From Algoriphagus sp. Y33 (lineage in GTDB: Bacteria; Bacteroidota; Bacteroidia; Cytophagales; Cyclobacteriaceae), in assembly GCF_014838715.1 (NCBI RefSeq), contig NZ_CP061947.1, forward strand, positions 2,356,001-2,420,000: DNA of 64,000 bases. Reading direction: 5' to 3'. The notes beneath the pieces are model-generated. The model searched no databases. It was not told the origin of the DNA and saw only the letters and a list, made by a program, of their open reading frames with translations. Shown here in pieces: positions 8,675 to 16,079 of the stretch (within the stretch, counting starts at the first letter, position 1; the number at the start of each line of letters is the position of its first letter). Made by a program: the position numbers and the translations under genes.

Positions 8675-9952
8675 ATGAAACTTACATCAGATCAAATACA
8701 AGATCAGAATTTATTAAAATTAAGCGAGCATGCCCGAAACTTTGAATTCCTGGCAACAAGCCTGGACAAGAAAGGCTACAAGGTTGAAGAACTGATTTCC
8801 AAGCTTCAAGCCTTGCAAATAGCTATCCCGAGCTGGGCATTGGGAACCGGCGGAACCCGGTTTGGACGATTCTCCGGCGGTGGAGAACCAGCGACCCTGA
8901 TCCAAAAAATCCAGGATGTAGGAATTCTTCATGCACTTAATCAATCCAGCAATGCAGTTTCTCTTCATATACCCTGGGATATACCCAATGATTACCAATC
9001 CATTAAAGAAAGTGCTTCAGAAGTAGGAATCGGCTTCGATGCCGTAAATTCAAATACGTTTCAGGATCAGACCAATCAAGTTCAAAGCTACAAATTCGGT
9101 TCCTTGGCCAATTCTGAATCCGCCGTTCGTGAGTTGGCTGTAGAGCACAATAAGCAAGTAATCGAGATTGGAGAGAAATTGGGTTCCAAAGCATTGACAG
9201 TCTGGCTGGCGGATGGAAGCAGTTTTCCCGGTCAGCATAGCCTCAGAAAATCTCTGGAAAACACGCATTTGTCCCTACAGGAAATCTATAAAGATGTGCC
9301 TGAAGACTGGAAACTCCTTATTGAGTACAAGCCCTATGAGCCCTATTTCTACAGCACAGTCATCCAGGATTGGGGAACTTCATTTCTCCTGGCCAATAAA
9401 CTAGGCAAAAAAGCGTATACGCTTGTGGATCTTGGTCACCACTTACCCAATACAAATATTGAACAGATTGTGGCCACGCTCATGACAGAAGGAAAATTGG
9501 GCGGGTTCCACTTCAATGATTCCAAATATGGGGATGATGACCTGACCGTAGGCAGCATCAAACCATACCAGTTATTCTTGATTTTTCAGGAACTGGTGAA
9601 GGGTTTTGAAGAAACCAATAATCCCCCACTTTCCTGGATGATCGATGCCAGTCATAATCTGAAGGATCCTATGGAAGACCTGATTCAATCCGTTCAGGCA
9701 ATTAAGCTTGCTTATGCACAAGCACTTTTAGTGGATAGCAAATCTTTGGAAGCTGCACAGGAAACTCATGATGTGACCGGGGCACAAGAAATATTGCAGG
9801 ATGCCTATAGAACCGATCTTCGTCCTTTACTTGCTGAAGCCATACGCAGGTCAGGCGGAGCAATTGATCCAATCGGTTCATTTAGAAATCTTAAAGTAAG
9901 GGAATCACTAATCAATGAAAGAGGCTTAAAATCAGTAGCTTCTGGGTTATAA
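8675..9952 (+). CDS. rhaI: L-rhamnose isomerase (Pseudomonas stutzeri type)
   Basis: A 425-residue TIM-barrel sugar isomerase converting L-rhamnose to L-rhamnulose in the cytoplasm. It matches the metal-dependent P. stutzeri-type family rather than E. coli RhaA: IPSWALGTGGTRFGRF near residue 51, LADGSSFPGQ near 179, LIEYKPYEP, LVDLGHH and GGFHFNDSKYGDDD. The expected metal ligands are present as Glu217, Asp252, His279 and Asp324. With mutarotase, rhamnosidase and permease upstream it forms a rhamnose release, uptake and isomerisation set. Rhamnulokinase and rhamnulose-1-phosphate aldolase are not in the window. Confidence 0.9.
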   Translation: MKLTSDQIQDQNLLKLSEHARNFEFLATSLDKKGYKVEELISKLQALQIAIPSWALGTGGTRFGRFSGGGEPATLIQKIQDVGILHALNQSSNAVSLHIPWDIPNDYQSIKESASEVGIGFDAVNSNTFQDQTNQVQSYKFGSLANSESAVRELAVEHNKQVIEIGEKLGSKALTVWLADGSSFPGQHSLRKSLENTHLSLQEIYKDVPEDWKLLIEYKPYEPYFYSTVIQDWGTSFLLANKLGKKAYTLVDLGHHLPNTNIEQIVATLMTEGKLGGFHFNDSKYGDDDLTVGSIKPYQLFLIFQELVKGFEETNNPPLSWMIDASHNLKDPMEDLIQSVQAIKLAYAQALLVDSKSLEAAQETHDVTGAQEILQDAYRTDLRPLLAEAIRRSGGAIDPIGSFRNLKVRESLINERGLKSVASGL

Positions 9953-9970
9953 TTTAATCAAATTAAAAAA

Positions 9971-10007
9971 GTAACTTTTCCAAAGTTTGAAACTTTGGAA
10001 AAGTTAC
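9971..10007. terminator. Perfect 18-bp stem hairpin after rhaI
   Basis: gtaacttttccaaagttt at 9971-9988 is exactly complementary to 9990-10007 around a single G. It begins 18 bp after the isomerase stop and is preceded by an A run (T run on the minus strand). It probably terminates the rhamnose operon transcript or is a dispersed palindrome; there is no T tract on the plus side, so intrinsic termination of plus transcripts would be weak. Confidence 0.55.
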
Positions 10008-10062
10008 AAAACTCCCTTAAACTGATATTTTAAGGTTCGAGGCATCTTTTCTAAATGAACTG

Positions 10063-10106
10063 CTCTTTGCGGTTCTCTGCAAAAACTTCTGTGCGATTTG
10101 CGGTTT
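10063..10106. repeat. Dispersed TTTGCGG repeat copy
   Basis: A degenerate copy of the dispersed word family built on (c)tttgcggtt, here ctctttgcggttctctgc followed by gtgcgatttgcggttt. Related copies are at 8628, 10791, 16009, 28012, 35931, 36006 and 36064. All copies lie between genes. Confidence 0.6.
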
Positions 10107-10186
10107 AATTTTACTTTTTTTCATACTCAACTAAGGGTAATCCCTCCCTCTGCTGTCATAGCTACAACACCACAAAAAACGACAGT

Positions 10187-10417
10187 ATGGGAAAATATAG
10201 CCAACTCCGAAAAATCACCCAAATTTTTGGCGAATACGGAATAGTATTGACAGGAGCAAGAAAACACGATCACTTCATCTTCGACCTGAGAATGGATAAA
10301 ATCTTCCTGAATGGATTGATTTTCGAACTGGAATACGCCCTTAATAAGGAGCTGGAAGATCATAAAGTTTTCCAGATCGATGCTCCTTCCCAATTGATCG
10401 CTTTGCTGCTCGATTGA
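10187..10417 (+). CDS. Small protein resembling a degenerate acyl carrier protein
   Basis: The 76-residue product has a basic N-terminal half (MGKYSQLRKITQIFGEYGIV) and a C-terminal half (LNGLIFELEYALNKELEDHKVFQIDAPSQLIALLLD) laid out like the last helices of acyl carrier proteins. The DSL serine that carries phosphopantetheine is missing; the equivalent position reads LRMDKIFLNG. If real it would be an ACP-fold protein without a prosthetic group. It stands alone between repeat-rich spacers, and an overlapping opposite-strand frame looks less protein-like. I do not assign a function. Confidence 0.5.
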   Translation: MGKYSQLRKITQIFGEYGIVLTGARKHDHFIFDLRMDKIFLNGLIFELEYALNKELEDHKVFQIDAPSQLIALLLD

Positions 10418-10947
10418 TCCTTTACTAAAAAAATTCATGCCATTGGTCTTCTGACCAATCGATAAGACTGGCATAAATAGGAAAAAGCGGGAAATAAATC
10501 CAGCTTCCGGAGAAGCAGGGTAACGCTCACCAACAAGGGAGTGATCGAGGAGCTCTTTAATTCTGTGTCAATCAGCACCCTTTTCAGCGAGAATCTGCGG
10601 GAAGTATGCGCTCGGGGACTATTTGGAAGAGATTGCTTCGTTCCTCGCAATGACGTTATAATAGATTGCCTGCTCTTCCCGAGGCAGGCTGTCCCTCGCA
10701 ATGACGCGCGCAAAAGTATTTCCAATAAATAAGTACTACTGATCTGTGTCCTCTCCGAAAACCTTGCTTGGTGAGCATCTCGAACTACCGCTTTCTCTGC
10801 GGTTAAAATACACTTTCAAAAAATCACCATTTCAAATGAAATCGAGCATGACCCAAGAGTCACACACTGGGATGATTATCTGCCATGCGAGATTCTATAG
10901 CCTGCCCCGACCCATCGGGGTGACCATTAAAAATCAATTATAAACAC
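10418..10947. repeat. Repeat-rich spacer with TTCCTCGCAATGACG units
   Basis: This 530-bp space has no convincing gene. It contains cagcttccggagaagcaggg at 10501-10520, two same-orientation copies of a unit beginning agattgc and ending ctcgcaatgacg at 10628-10655 and 10662-10706, a tttctctgcggttaaaa copy at 10791-10808, and a short hairpin ccccga/tcgggg at 10905-10920. The ctcgcaatgacg unit resembles a dispersed intergenic repeat seen in many unrelated bacterial genomes. Confidence 0.65.
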
Positions 10948-12159
10948 ATGAAAACATTAGAATTAAAAACCACTCTATTTTCATTCCTTCTCTTGGGAAT
11001 AATCTCAGTTTCTTACGCTCAGGAAAAAAGCCCTGCCCATTTGGGTTTATTTTACCCTGTTTCTACACATGGAACGACAGCGGCTGATTATACGAATGAC
11101 TTCAGTCTTCATTTACTTACAGGACTGTCCGGTGGAGAAACAGGTGCCGCCATCTATGGTTTGGCAGGTATAGTCAGGGGTGATCTTCAAGGTGCTCAGA
11201 TTTCCGGTCTCTGGAACAATGTGTCAGGAAAAGTATCCGGAGTCCAAGTGGCAGGTATTCTTAACCAAAGTGCTGACGCGACTGAATCCGCCCAAATAGC
11301 AGGAGTAGGCAATATCAATTTGGGAAATTCAGCTTTTCAGGCTTCGGGCATATTCAATACAGCAAAAAACGTAAACGGAAGTCAAATCGCAGGTATCTCA
11401 AATCTAGCTGACAGTGTAGACGGTTTCCAAGTTGCCGGAATTGCCAATATCTCTAAATCTGTAAATGGACTCCAAGTAGCAGGTGTCGCAAACATTTCAC
11501 CGGAAATAGACGGAGTACAAGTAGCGGGAATTTCGTCATTAGCCAAAAAAGTGGACGGATTGCAAATCTCGGGGATCTCAAACGTAGCTGATCAGGTGGA
11601 AGGAATTCAGATCTCAGGACTTGTAAATCGGGCCAAAATTGTCAAAGGCATGCAAATCGGTCTGATCAATATCGCCAATAGTAGCGATCTAACCATCGGT
11701 TTGATAAATATCGTAAAAAATGGCGACAAAAGACTGGGACTTTCCATAGACGAGAACCTCAATTCCTTTCTTACTTTTCGGTCGGGCGGCAAACGTCTGT
11801 ATGGAATTTTCGGCATAGGAACCAACTTTGAAGCAGCAGATTTTCCGTATGGATTTGAGGGAGGTTTGGGCTGGAATCTACTGGAAAACAATAACTTTCG
11901 ACTGGATGTGGAAGGTGTAAGCAAATACCTGACGGATTTTGAAGACAAGGAATTCTCCAAGTTCAGTTTCCAATTGCTCCCTGCACTGAAGATTTCCGAG
12001 CGTATATATCTCTTCGCCGGACCTAGCCTTTCCTATAGCCACTCAGAGGATTTGGATAAAGTCAAGAACTCCGGGCTGATGATTTGGGATGAGATAGGTC
12101 GAAATAAATACCAATCAATTCTTCTGGGATTCACTGCGGGTTTGAATGTGAGGTTTTGA
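10948..12159 (+). CDS. Secreted GxQ(I/V)xG-repeat outer-membrane protein
   Basis: A 403-residue protein with a signal peptide (cleavage after VSYAQ). Residues ~65-250 hold about ten ~20-residue repeats of the form GxQ(I/V)(A/S)GIxN, as in GFQVAGIANIS and GLQVAGVANIS, resembling the LA_2272-type surface repeat family and predicted to form a stacked beta structure. After the repeats comes a domain with FRSGGKRLYGIFGIG and FAGPSLSYS, and the protein ends in NVRF; a terminal Phe is typical of outer-membrane beta-barrels. The same C-terminal half occurs in the 14026-15795 protein, so the two are paralogs flanking a sigma/anti-sigma pair. A role as surface protein or regulon target is inferred. Confidence 0.75.
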   Translation: MKTLELKTTLFSFLLLGIISVSYAQEKSPAHLGLFYPVSTHGTTAADYTNDFSLHLLTGLSGGETGAAIYGLAGIVRGDLQGAQISGLWNNVSGKVSGVQVAGILNQSADATESAQIAGVGNINLGNSAFQASGIFNTAKNVNGSQIAGISNLADSVDGFQVAGIANISKSVNGLQVAGVANISPEIDGVQVAGISSLAKKVDGLQISGISNVADQVEGIQISGLVNRAKIVKGMQIGLINIANSSDLTIGLINIVKNGDKRLGLSIDENLNSFLTFRSGGKRLYGIFGIGTNFEAADFPYGFEGGLGWNLLENNNFRLDVEGVSKYLTDFEDKEFSKFSFQLLPALKISERIYLFAGPSLSYSHSEDLDKVKNSGLMIWDEIGRNKYQSILLGFTAGLNVRF

Positions 12160-12165
12160 GAAGCT

Positions 12166-12271
12166 GGAAGACCGAAGACGGGAGACGGCAAATTCCAGCC
12201 TCTTAAGCTATACCAAAGTGTTGATTAGGTGTTTAATTTACCGATTTTATATCTTCGGTCTTCGGTCTTCC
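12166..12271. repeat. Inverted GGAAGACCGAAGAC repeat pair
   Basis: ggaagaccgaagac at 12166-12179 has an exact inverted copy at 12258-12271. The longer form ggaagaccgaagacggg (12166-12182) is identical to 8182-8198. The pair brackets about 80 bp directly after the repeat-protein gene and could fold into a stem. It belongs to the set of short dispersed intergenic repeats of this genome. Confidence 0.6.
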
Positions 12272-12363
12272 CACTTTTTACTAATATTCCATATTTTTAA
12301 CAAAAGCACTAAGGGTAAGACCGGCTCAGCTTGTCATATCACTGAAGCATCCCAAAATCGCAG

Positions 12364-12954
12364 GTGACAGAAGAACTACTACAACCGTCAAATACCCTTA
12401 CGCTCGTCGATGAACAGGCATTTGAAACCGTGTTCAAAACTTACTTTAAGCCCTTGCATGCCTATGCCTCTGCTATACTGAAAGAGTCCGAACCTGCCGA
12501 GGAAATCGTCCAGAGTGTATTTCTTAAACTTTGGGAAAAGCGGGAATCTCTTGAAATAAACAGCTCCATAAAAGCTTATCTCTACCGGTCTGTGTATCAT
12601 GACAGTCTGAACTACATCAATCATCAGAAAGTGAAAAGAAAGCATTGGGAACATACGCATTACGAAATGACTCAGGGAAAACCTGATCAAGTCGGCGAGC
12701 AGATCAGAGGCCAAGAAAATGAGCTGCATGAACGGTTTCAATTGGCACTGGAAAAGCTGCCGGAGAAATGCCGAATGGTTTTTAATCTCAGCAGATTTGA
12801 GGAATTGAAATATCAGGAAATAGCCGATCGGCTTGGGATTTCGCTCAAAACGGTGGAAGCACATATGGGCAAAGCACTGAAAACACTCCGGGTAGAACTG
12901 GCTGAGTTTCTTCCTTTGCTTTTACTTTTTCTGATAAATCTATGGAAACCATGA
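12364..12954 (+). CDS. ECF-type RNA polymerase sigma factor
   Basis: A 196-residue extracytoplasmic-function sigma-70 factor of the Bacteroidota FecI-like group. Region 2 lies around residues 18-90 (FKTYFKPLHAYASAIL, AEEIVQSVFLKLWEKRE) and region 4 around 125-185 (LEKLPEKCRMVFNLSRFEELK, then YQEIADRLGISLKTVEAHM). The start is a GTG. The stop codon overlaps the start of the FecR-like gene as ATGA, so the pair is translationally coupled. The hydrophobic C-terminus (FLPLLLLFLINLW) is unusual for a soluble sigma factor, though seen in Bacteroidota relatives. The factor should respond to the FecR-type protein and drive genes nearby. Confidence 0.92.
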   Translation: MTEELLQPSNTLTLVDEQAFETVFKTYFKPLHAYASAILKESEPAEEIVQSVFLKLWEKRESLEINSSIKAYLYRSVYHDSLNYINHQKVKRKHWEHTHYEMTQGKPDQVGEQIRGQENELHERFQLALEKLPEKCRMVFNLSRFEELKYQEIADRLGISLKTVEAHMGKALKTLRVELAEFLPLLLLFLINLWKP

Positions 12955-13925
12955 ACGAAGAACAATTAATCAAATATTTGCTTCAGGAAAGCGATGTAGA
13001 GGAATCCAAAGCTGTGCAGGAATGGATCGAAAGTGATCCCGTGAATAAAAAGCAATTTGAAGAAGTAAAGTGGGTGTGGAACTCCGGCAAACTCTTGCTG
13101 GAAAAAAGTGACGTGGATGAGAATGAAGCCTGGGGAAAATTCATCAAACTAAGAGATAAAAAAACAGGCAGTACACCCAAGCAAAATCAACGCTTTTTAC
13201 ATAGCAATCTGTTCAGATACGCTGCTGCCATCACCTTGCTTTTAGTATCGGCTTGGGTATATTCTATTTTTCTTCCCCAGTCTGGAAGAGCTTACTTCAG
13301 TACTATTGAACTTCAGTCAGAAAATCTTCCTGTTGAGATTCCTCTGCTGGATGGCACTAGAGTTACTCTGAATAAAAATACCAGCTTGCACTACTCACAG
13401 AAGCTTTTTGCCAAAGAAAGAAAAGTGAGCATGAAGGGTGGAGAAGCATTTTTTGATGTGAAGAGAAATGAGCAAAAGCCTTTTGTAATACAAGCTGAGA
13501 AAGTTCAAATTACTGTACTGGGAACTAGTTTTCATGTCAAAAATACAGGAAACACCACTGAAGTAATTGTCATCACTGGCTCTGTACAAGTCGAAATCAA
13601 TGGTAATAAAGAATTACTTATTCCGGAAGAAAAGCTTTCGGTGAATCAACAAACAGGGGATATGGAAAAAAGTAGTCCTGAAAACTCCCTTTACAATTAC
13701 TATGTAAGCAAGAAATTTCAGGCGGATAGGATTCCATTACAAGATTTGGTAGCCATATTGAATGAGGCCTATGACACTGACATTGTGATCACAAAAGAAG
13801 AACTCAAAAACTTGCCTATTACCACTACCTTAGAGTATGGCTCACTCAGTAAGAATCTGGATGTGATCAGGGAAACCCTGAATTTGAAAATTTCCCAGCG
13901 CGATCAAACCATCCTCATCGAGTAG
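12951..13925 (+). CDS. FecR-type transmembrane anti-sigma factor
   Basis: A 324-residue anti-sigma regulator. The cytoplasmic N-terminus (about 1-85) includes the DUF4880-like helix stretch ESKAVQEWIESDP, a single membrane helix lies at about 89-108, and the periplasmic FecR domain spans about 120-240 (LLDGTRVTLNKNTSLHY, GEAFFDVKRNEQKPFVI, VLGTSFHVKNTG). The C-terminal DUF4974-like region (about 250-324) ends KISQRDQTILIE. The start at 12951 overlaps the sigma factor stop codon; an in-frame ATG at 12942 is an alternative. In this family the periplasmic part receives a signal from the STN domain of an outer-membrane transducer; here the only STN-like domain encoded nearby is in the next gene. 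Confidence 0.92.
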   Translation: MNEEQLIKYLLQESDVEESKAVQEWIESDPVNKKQFEEVKWVWNSGKLLLEKSDVDENEAWGKFIKLRDKKTGSTPKQNQRFLHSNLFRYAAAITLLLVSAWVYSIFLPQSGRAYFSTIELQSENLPVEIPLLDGTRVTLNKNTSLHYSQKLFAKERKVSMKGGEAFFDVKRNEQKPFVIQAEKVQITVLGTSFHVKNTGNTTEVIVITGSVQVEINGNKELLIPEEKLSVNQQTGDMEKSSPENSLYNYYVSKKFQADRIPLQDLVAILNEAYDTDIVITKEELKNLPITTTLEYGSLSKNLDVIRETLNLKISQRDQTILIE

Positions 13926-13947
13926 TAATTCACATTCTTAAAAATAA

Positions 13948-13977
13948 AAGGGCTATGGTTGAAAAAATCATAGTCCT
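13948..13977 (+). terminator. Hairpin between anti-sigma gene and STN-repeat gene
   Basis: aagggctatg at 13948-13957 pairs with catagtcctt at about 13968-13977, a 10-bp stem with one G-T wobble and an 11-nt loop. It sits 22 bp after the anti-sigma stop. The following sequence is only weakly T-rich, so it could be a partial terminator that lowers expression of the downstream gene, or mark a separate promoter for it. Confidence 0.5.
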
Positions 13978-14025
13978 TACTTTATTAAATTCACTCAGTT
14001 TCCGGTTTTTACTATTTCAATCCAA

Positions 14026-15795
14026 ATGCTGCGCACCAAAGCACTTTTTCGGGGTTCTCTCCTACTCTTCCTATTTTTGATCAATTCTATCGACGGATTT
14101 TCCCAGATGATGTTGGATAAAAAAGTTGAGATTCAACAAACTGAGACACTCAGTCTGCGTCAAATACTGGACACACTTTCCTCCCGGAATAATTTTTACT
14201 TTTCTTATGAAAGTACTCTTTCCCCCCTGGACAATGACATAAAAACAGAAGAGTTTTCAGGTACAATCGGTGAGTTCCTTATGCAAGAGCTGGGTGATGT
14301 GTACGAATTCAAGGAATTGCCCGGCTATATCATCATACGTTATGCACCTGAGAAACTTGATCTGGACGCCGAAATGGATACCAGATTCAAAACGGTAACT
14401 GTCAAAGGCTACATCAAAAATGCCCGTACAAATGAAGGAGTAAGTCAAGCAAGTATCTATGATAAAAATACCTTAGCTTCCACCCTAACCAATGAAAAGG
14501 GTTATTTCAAACTGAAATACAAAAAATTGGATTCGTCAATTTGGCTCACGCTAAGCAAGGAAAATTATAGAGATACTACCTTTTTCCTTTTGCCCACTGT
14601 AAGCATAGTTTCCGAAAAAGAAAACCGGCTGTTCCGTTACTTGCCCGGCGACAGTACTACCCGGGAATTGGAAGATAGTTTCTTGGGAAGGACGTTTATT
14701 GGTTTCAGACAGCGGCTTCAGGGTATGAATGTGGGAAGTTTCTTTGCGGAAAGCCCATTTCAAATGTCCCTCACCCCAGGGCTAAGCTCTAAGGGAATGT
14801 TCAATAGCCAGACGATAAGCAATTTTTCCTTGAATTTAATCGGTGGATATACTGCTGGAATTGAGGGATTTGAAGCTGCCGGAATTTTCAATATCAATAA
14901 AAGAGATGTCAAATCTGTACAGTTTGCAGGAATATTTAACATGGTCGGTGGAAGCTCCAAAGGTCTTCAAGTGGGCGGGATTTATAATTCAGTGTACAAA
15001 AATGTAAATGGATTACAAGTCGGTGGAGTATACAATCATATACAAGGGAGTGCAACAGGACTTCAAATAGGAGGAATTGTCAATAGGGTGAACAACGATG
15101 CCGATATACAGATAGCCGGCATAGTAAACCATGCAAAGAAGTCAAACCACTTTCAGCTAGCAGGTATTGCCAATCATACCTCCAAATCGTCCGGATTCCA
15201 ATGGGCAGGAATTTCCAACTTAGCGGGTGATACAGTAAATCACCAACTATCCGGAATCATCAACCAGGCTAAAAAAGTCAATGGCTTTCAAGTTGCATTG
15301 ATCAATATTGCCCAAGAAAATGATTACGCTATTGGATTGCTAAACTTTATTCGAAATGGAGAAATAAATCTTTCGGCAGGGATTGATGAATCAAGCTTCA
15401 CACATCTGACTTTACGCTCAGGAGGAAGAAAAATATATGGTATTCTGGGAATTGCCTATAGTCTCCAAGCTATTGATACACCAATTGGGCTGGAGGCTGG
15501 ATTGGGGATACACTTGCTTCCTAGCAACAAATTTTCTTTAGATACTGAATGTGTAAGTCTTACTGTCAGTGATTTCAGGGAAGTAACAAACCAAATCCAA
15601 TCTTTCCGTCTTTTTCCCGGTTACCGGTTTGGCGACCATCTAAGGATTTTCGCAGGACCAAGCCTTAATTTTGCTGTATTGGATCCGGGACAGAATGACA
15701 TCACAGGTGGCTTGAATATTTACGAAAGAACTACTTCTACAGGCATCTACCGTAGTTTTGGAGGAGTGACCGGTGGATTACAAGTTATTTTCTAG
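14026..15795 (+). CDS. STN + carboxypeptidase-regulatory-like + GxQ-repeat outer-membrane protein
   Basis: A 589-residue protein with a signal peptide (cleavage near GFSQ). Residues ~30-110 resemble a secretin/TonB short N-terminal (STN) domain: LSLRQILDTLSSRNNFYFSY, then IGEFLMQELGDVYEFKELPG and YIIIRYAP. Residues ~122-200 look like a carboxypeptidase-regulatory-like beta-sandwich (VTVKGYIKNARTNEGVSQAS). The rest is about nine ~20-residue repeats (GLQVGGIYN, GFQWAGISN) and a C-terminal barrel-like domain ending in QVIF, shared with the 10948-12159 protein. STN domains usually contact FecR-type anti-sigma factors, and this gene follows an ECF/FecR pair. It therefore looks like the surface sensor of that pair, without any TonB-dependent receptor barrel. 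Confidence 0.78.
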   Translation: MLRTKALFRGSLLLFLFLINSIDGFSQMMLDKKVEIQQTETLSLRQILDTLSSRNNFYFSYESTLSPLDNDIKTEEFSGTIGEFLMQELGDVYEFKELPGYIIIRYAPEKLDLDAEMDTRFKTVTVKGYIKNARTNEGVSQASIYDKNTLASTLTNEKGYFKLKYKKLDSSIWLTLSKENYRDTTFFLLPTVSIVSEKENRLFRYLPGDSTTRELEDSFLGRTFIGFRQRLQGMNVGSFFAESPFQMSLTPGLSSKGMFNSQTISNFSLNLIGGYTAGIEGFEAAGIFNINKRDVKSVQFAGIFNMVGGSSKGLQVGGIYNSVYKNVNGLQVGGVYNHIQGSATGLQIGGIVNRVNNDADIQIAGIVNHAKKSNHFQLAGIANHTSKSSGFQWAGISNLAGDTVNHQLSGIINQAKKVNGFQVALINIAQENDYAIGLLNFIRNGEINLSAGIDESSFTHLTLRSGGRKIYGILGIAYSLQAIDTPIGLEAGLGIHLLPSNKFSLDTECVSLTVSDFREVTNQIQSFRLFPGYRFGDHLRIFAGPSLNFAVLDPGQNDITGGLNIYERTTSTGIYRSFGGVTGGLQVIF

Positions 15796-15855
15796 GCATT
15801 CTATGAAAGTGAATAGCTTCTGGTTCAAGAGACTTCAGTCTTGGATCTATATCAA

Positions 15856-16031
15856 TGCAGTCTTCAGACTGCACTACCAAAACATTGATTAAGGTGAACT
15901 TCCACTAGGGTAATGAGAGTATATAGCAGATCCGGATTCCGGAGAAGCAGGATAGCATAGGGCAAAAAATAAGTGTAGAAAAACACTAAACTGTGGCCTC
16001 CAAGCAAACCTCCGTGTTCCCTGTGGTTAAA
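15856..16031. repeat. Dispersed repeats after the STN-repeat gene
   Basis: The spacer holds the perfect 18-bp palindrome tgcagtcttcagactgca at 15856-15873, the word ccggattccggagaagcagg at 15932-15951 (related to 8581 and 10502), and cctccgtgttccctgtgg at 16009-16026, followed by ttaaac. The order 'ggagaagcagg' then 'tgcggtt-like' word repeats the order seen at 8581-8666, so the two words may belong to one composite repeat. Confidence 0.55.
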
Positions 16032-16058
16032 CTAAAAAAACCCGGCCTGAGCCGGGTT
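16031..16058 (-). terminator. Intrinsic terminator of the DUF4097-like gene
   Basis: aaacccggc and gccgggttt pair across the loop ctga (16038-16058). Read on the minus strand the stem is followed by seven T residues, 22 bp beyond the stop codon of the gene at 16080-17027, a standard Rho-independent layout. Confidence 0.85.
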
Positions 16059-16079
16059 TGGGGTGATGTGAACAACTTT

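Noticed and set aside
10127..10474. 115-codon minus-strand frame opposite the acyl-carrier-like gene
   Set aside because: The plus-strand frame has the better helix pattern; the minus frame lacks any family-like segment.
10746..10943. 65-codon plus-strand frame just before the repeat-protein gene
   Set aside because: It overlaps a dispersed repeat word and a short hairpin; the translation has no recognisable features.
11130..11700. Regular repeats that could suggest a CRISPR or tandem DNA array
   Set aside because: The period is ~60 bp and stays in frame as imperfect ~20-residue protein repeats; DNA identity between units is low, so it is a coding repeat.
12951..15795. Reading the sigma/FecR/STN locus as an ordinary iron or glycan TonB signalling system
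   Set aside because: The third protein has no plug or 22-strand TonB receptor barrel; its body is GxQ repeats and a short barrel-like end.
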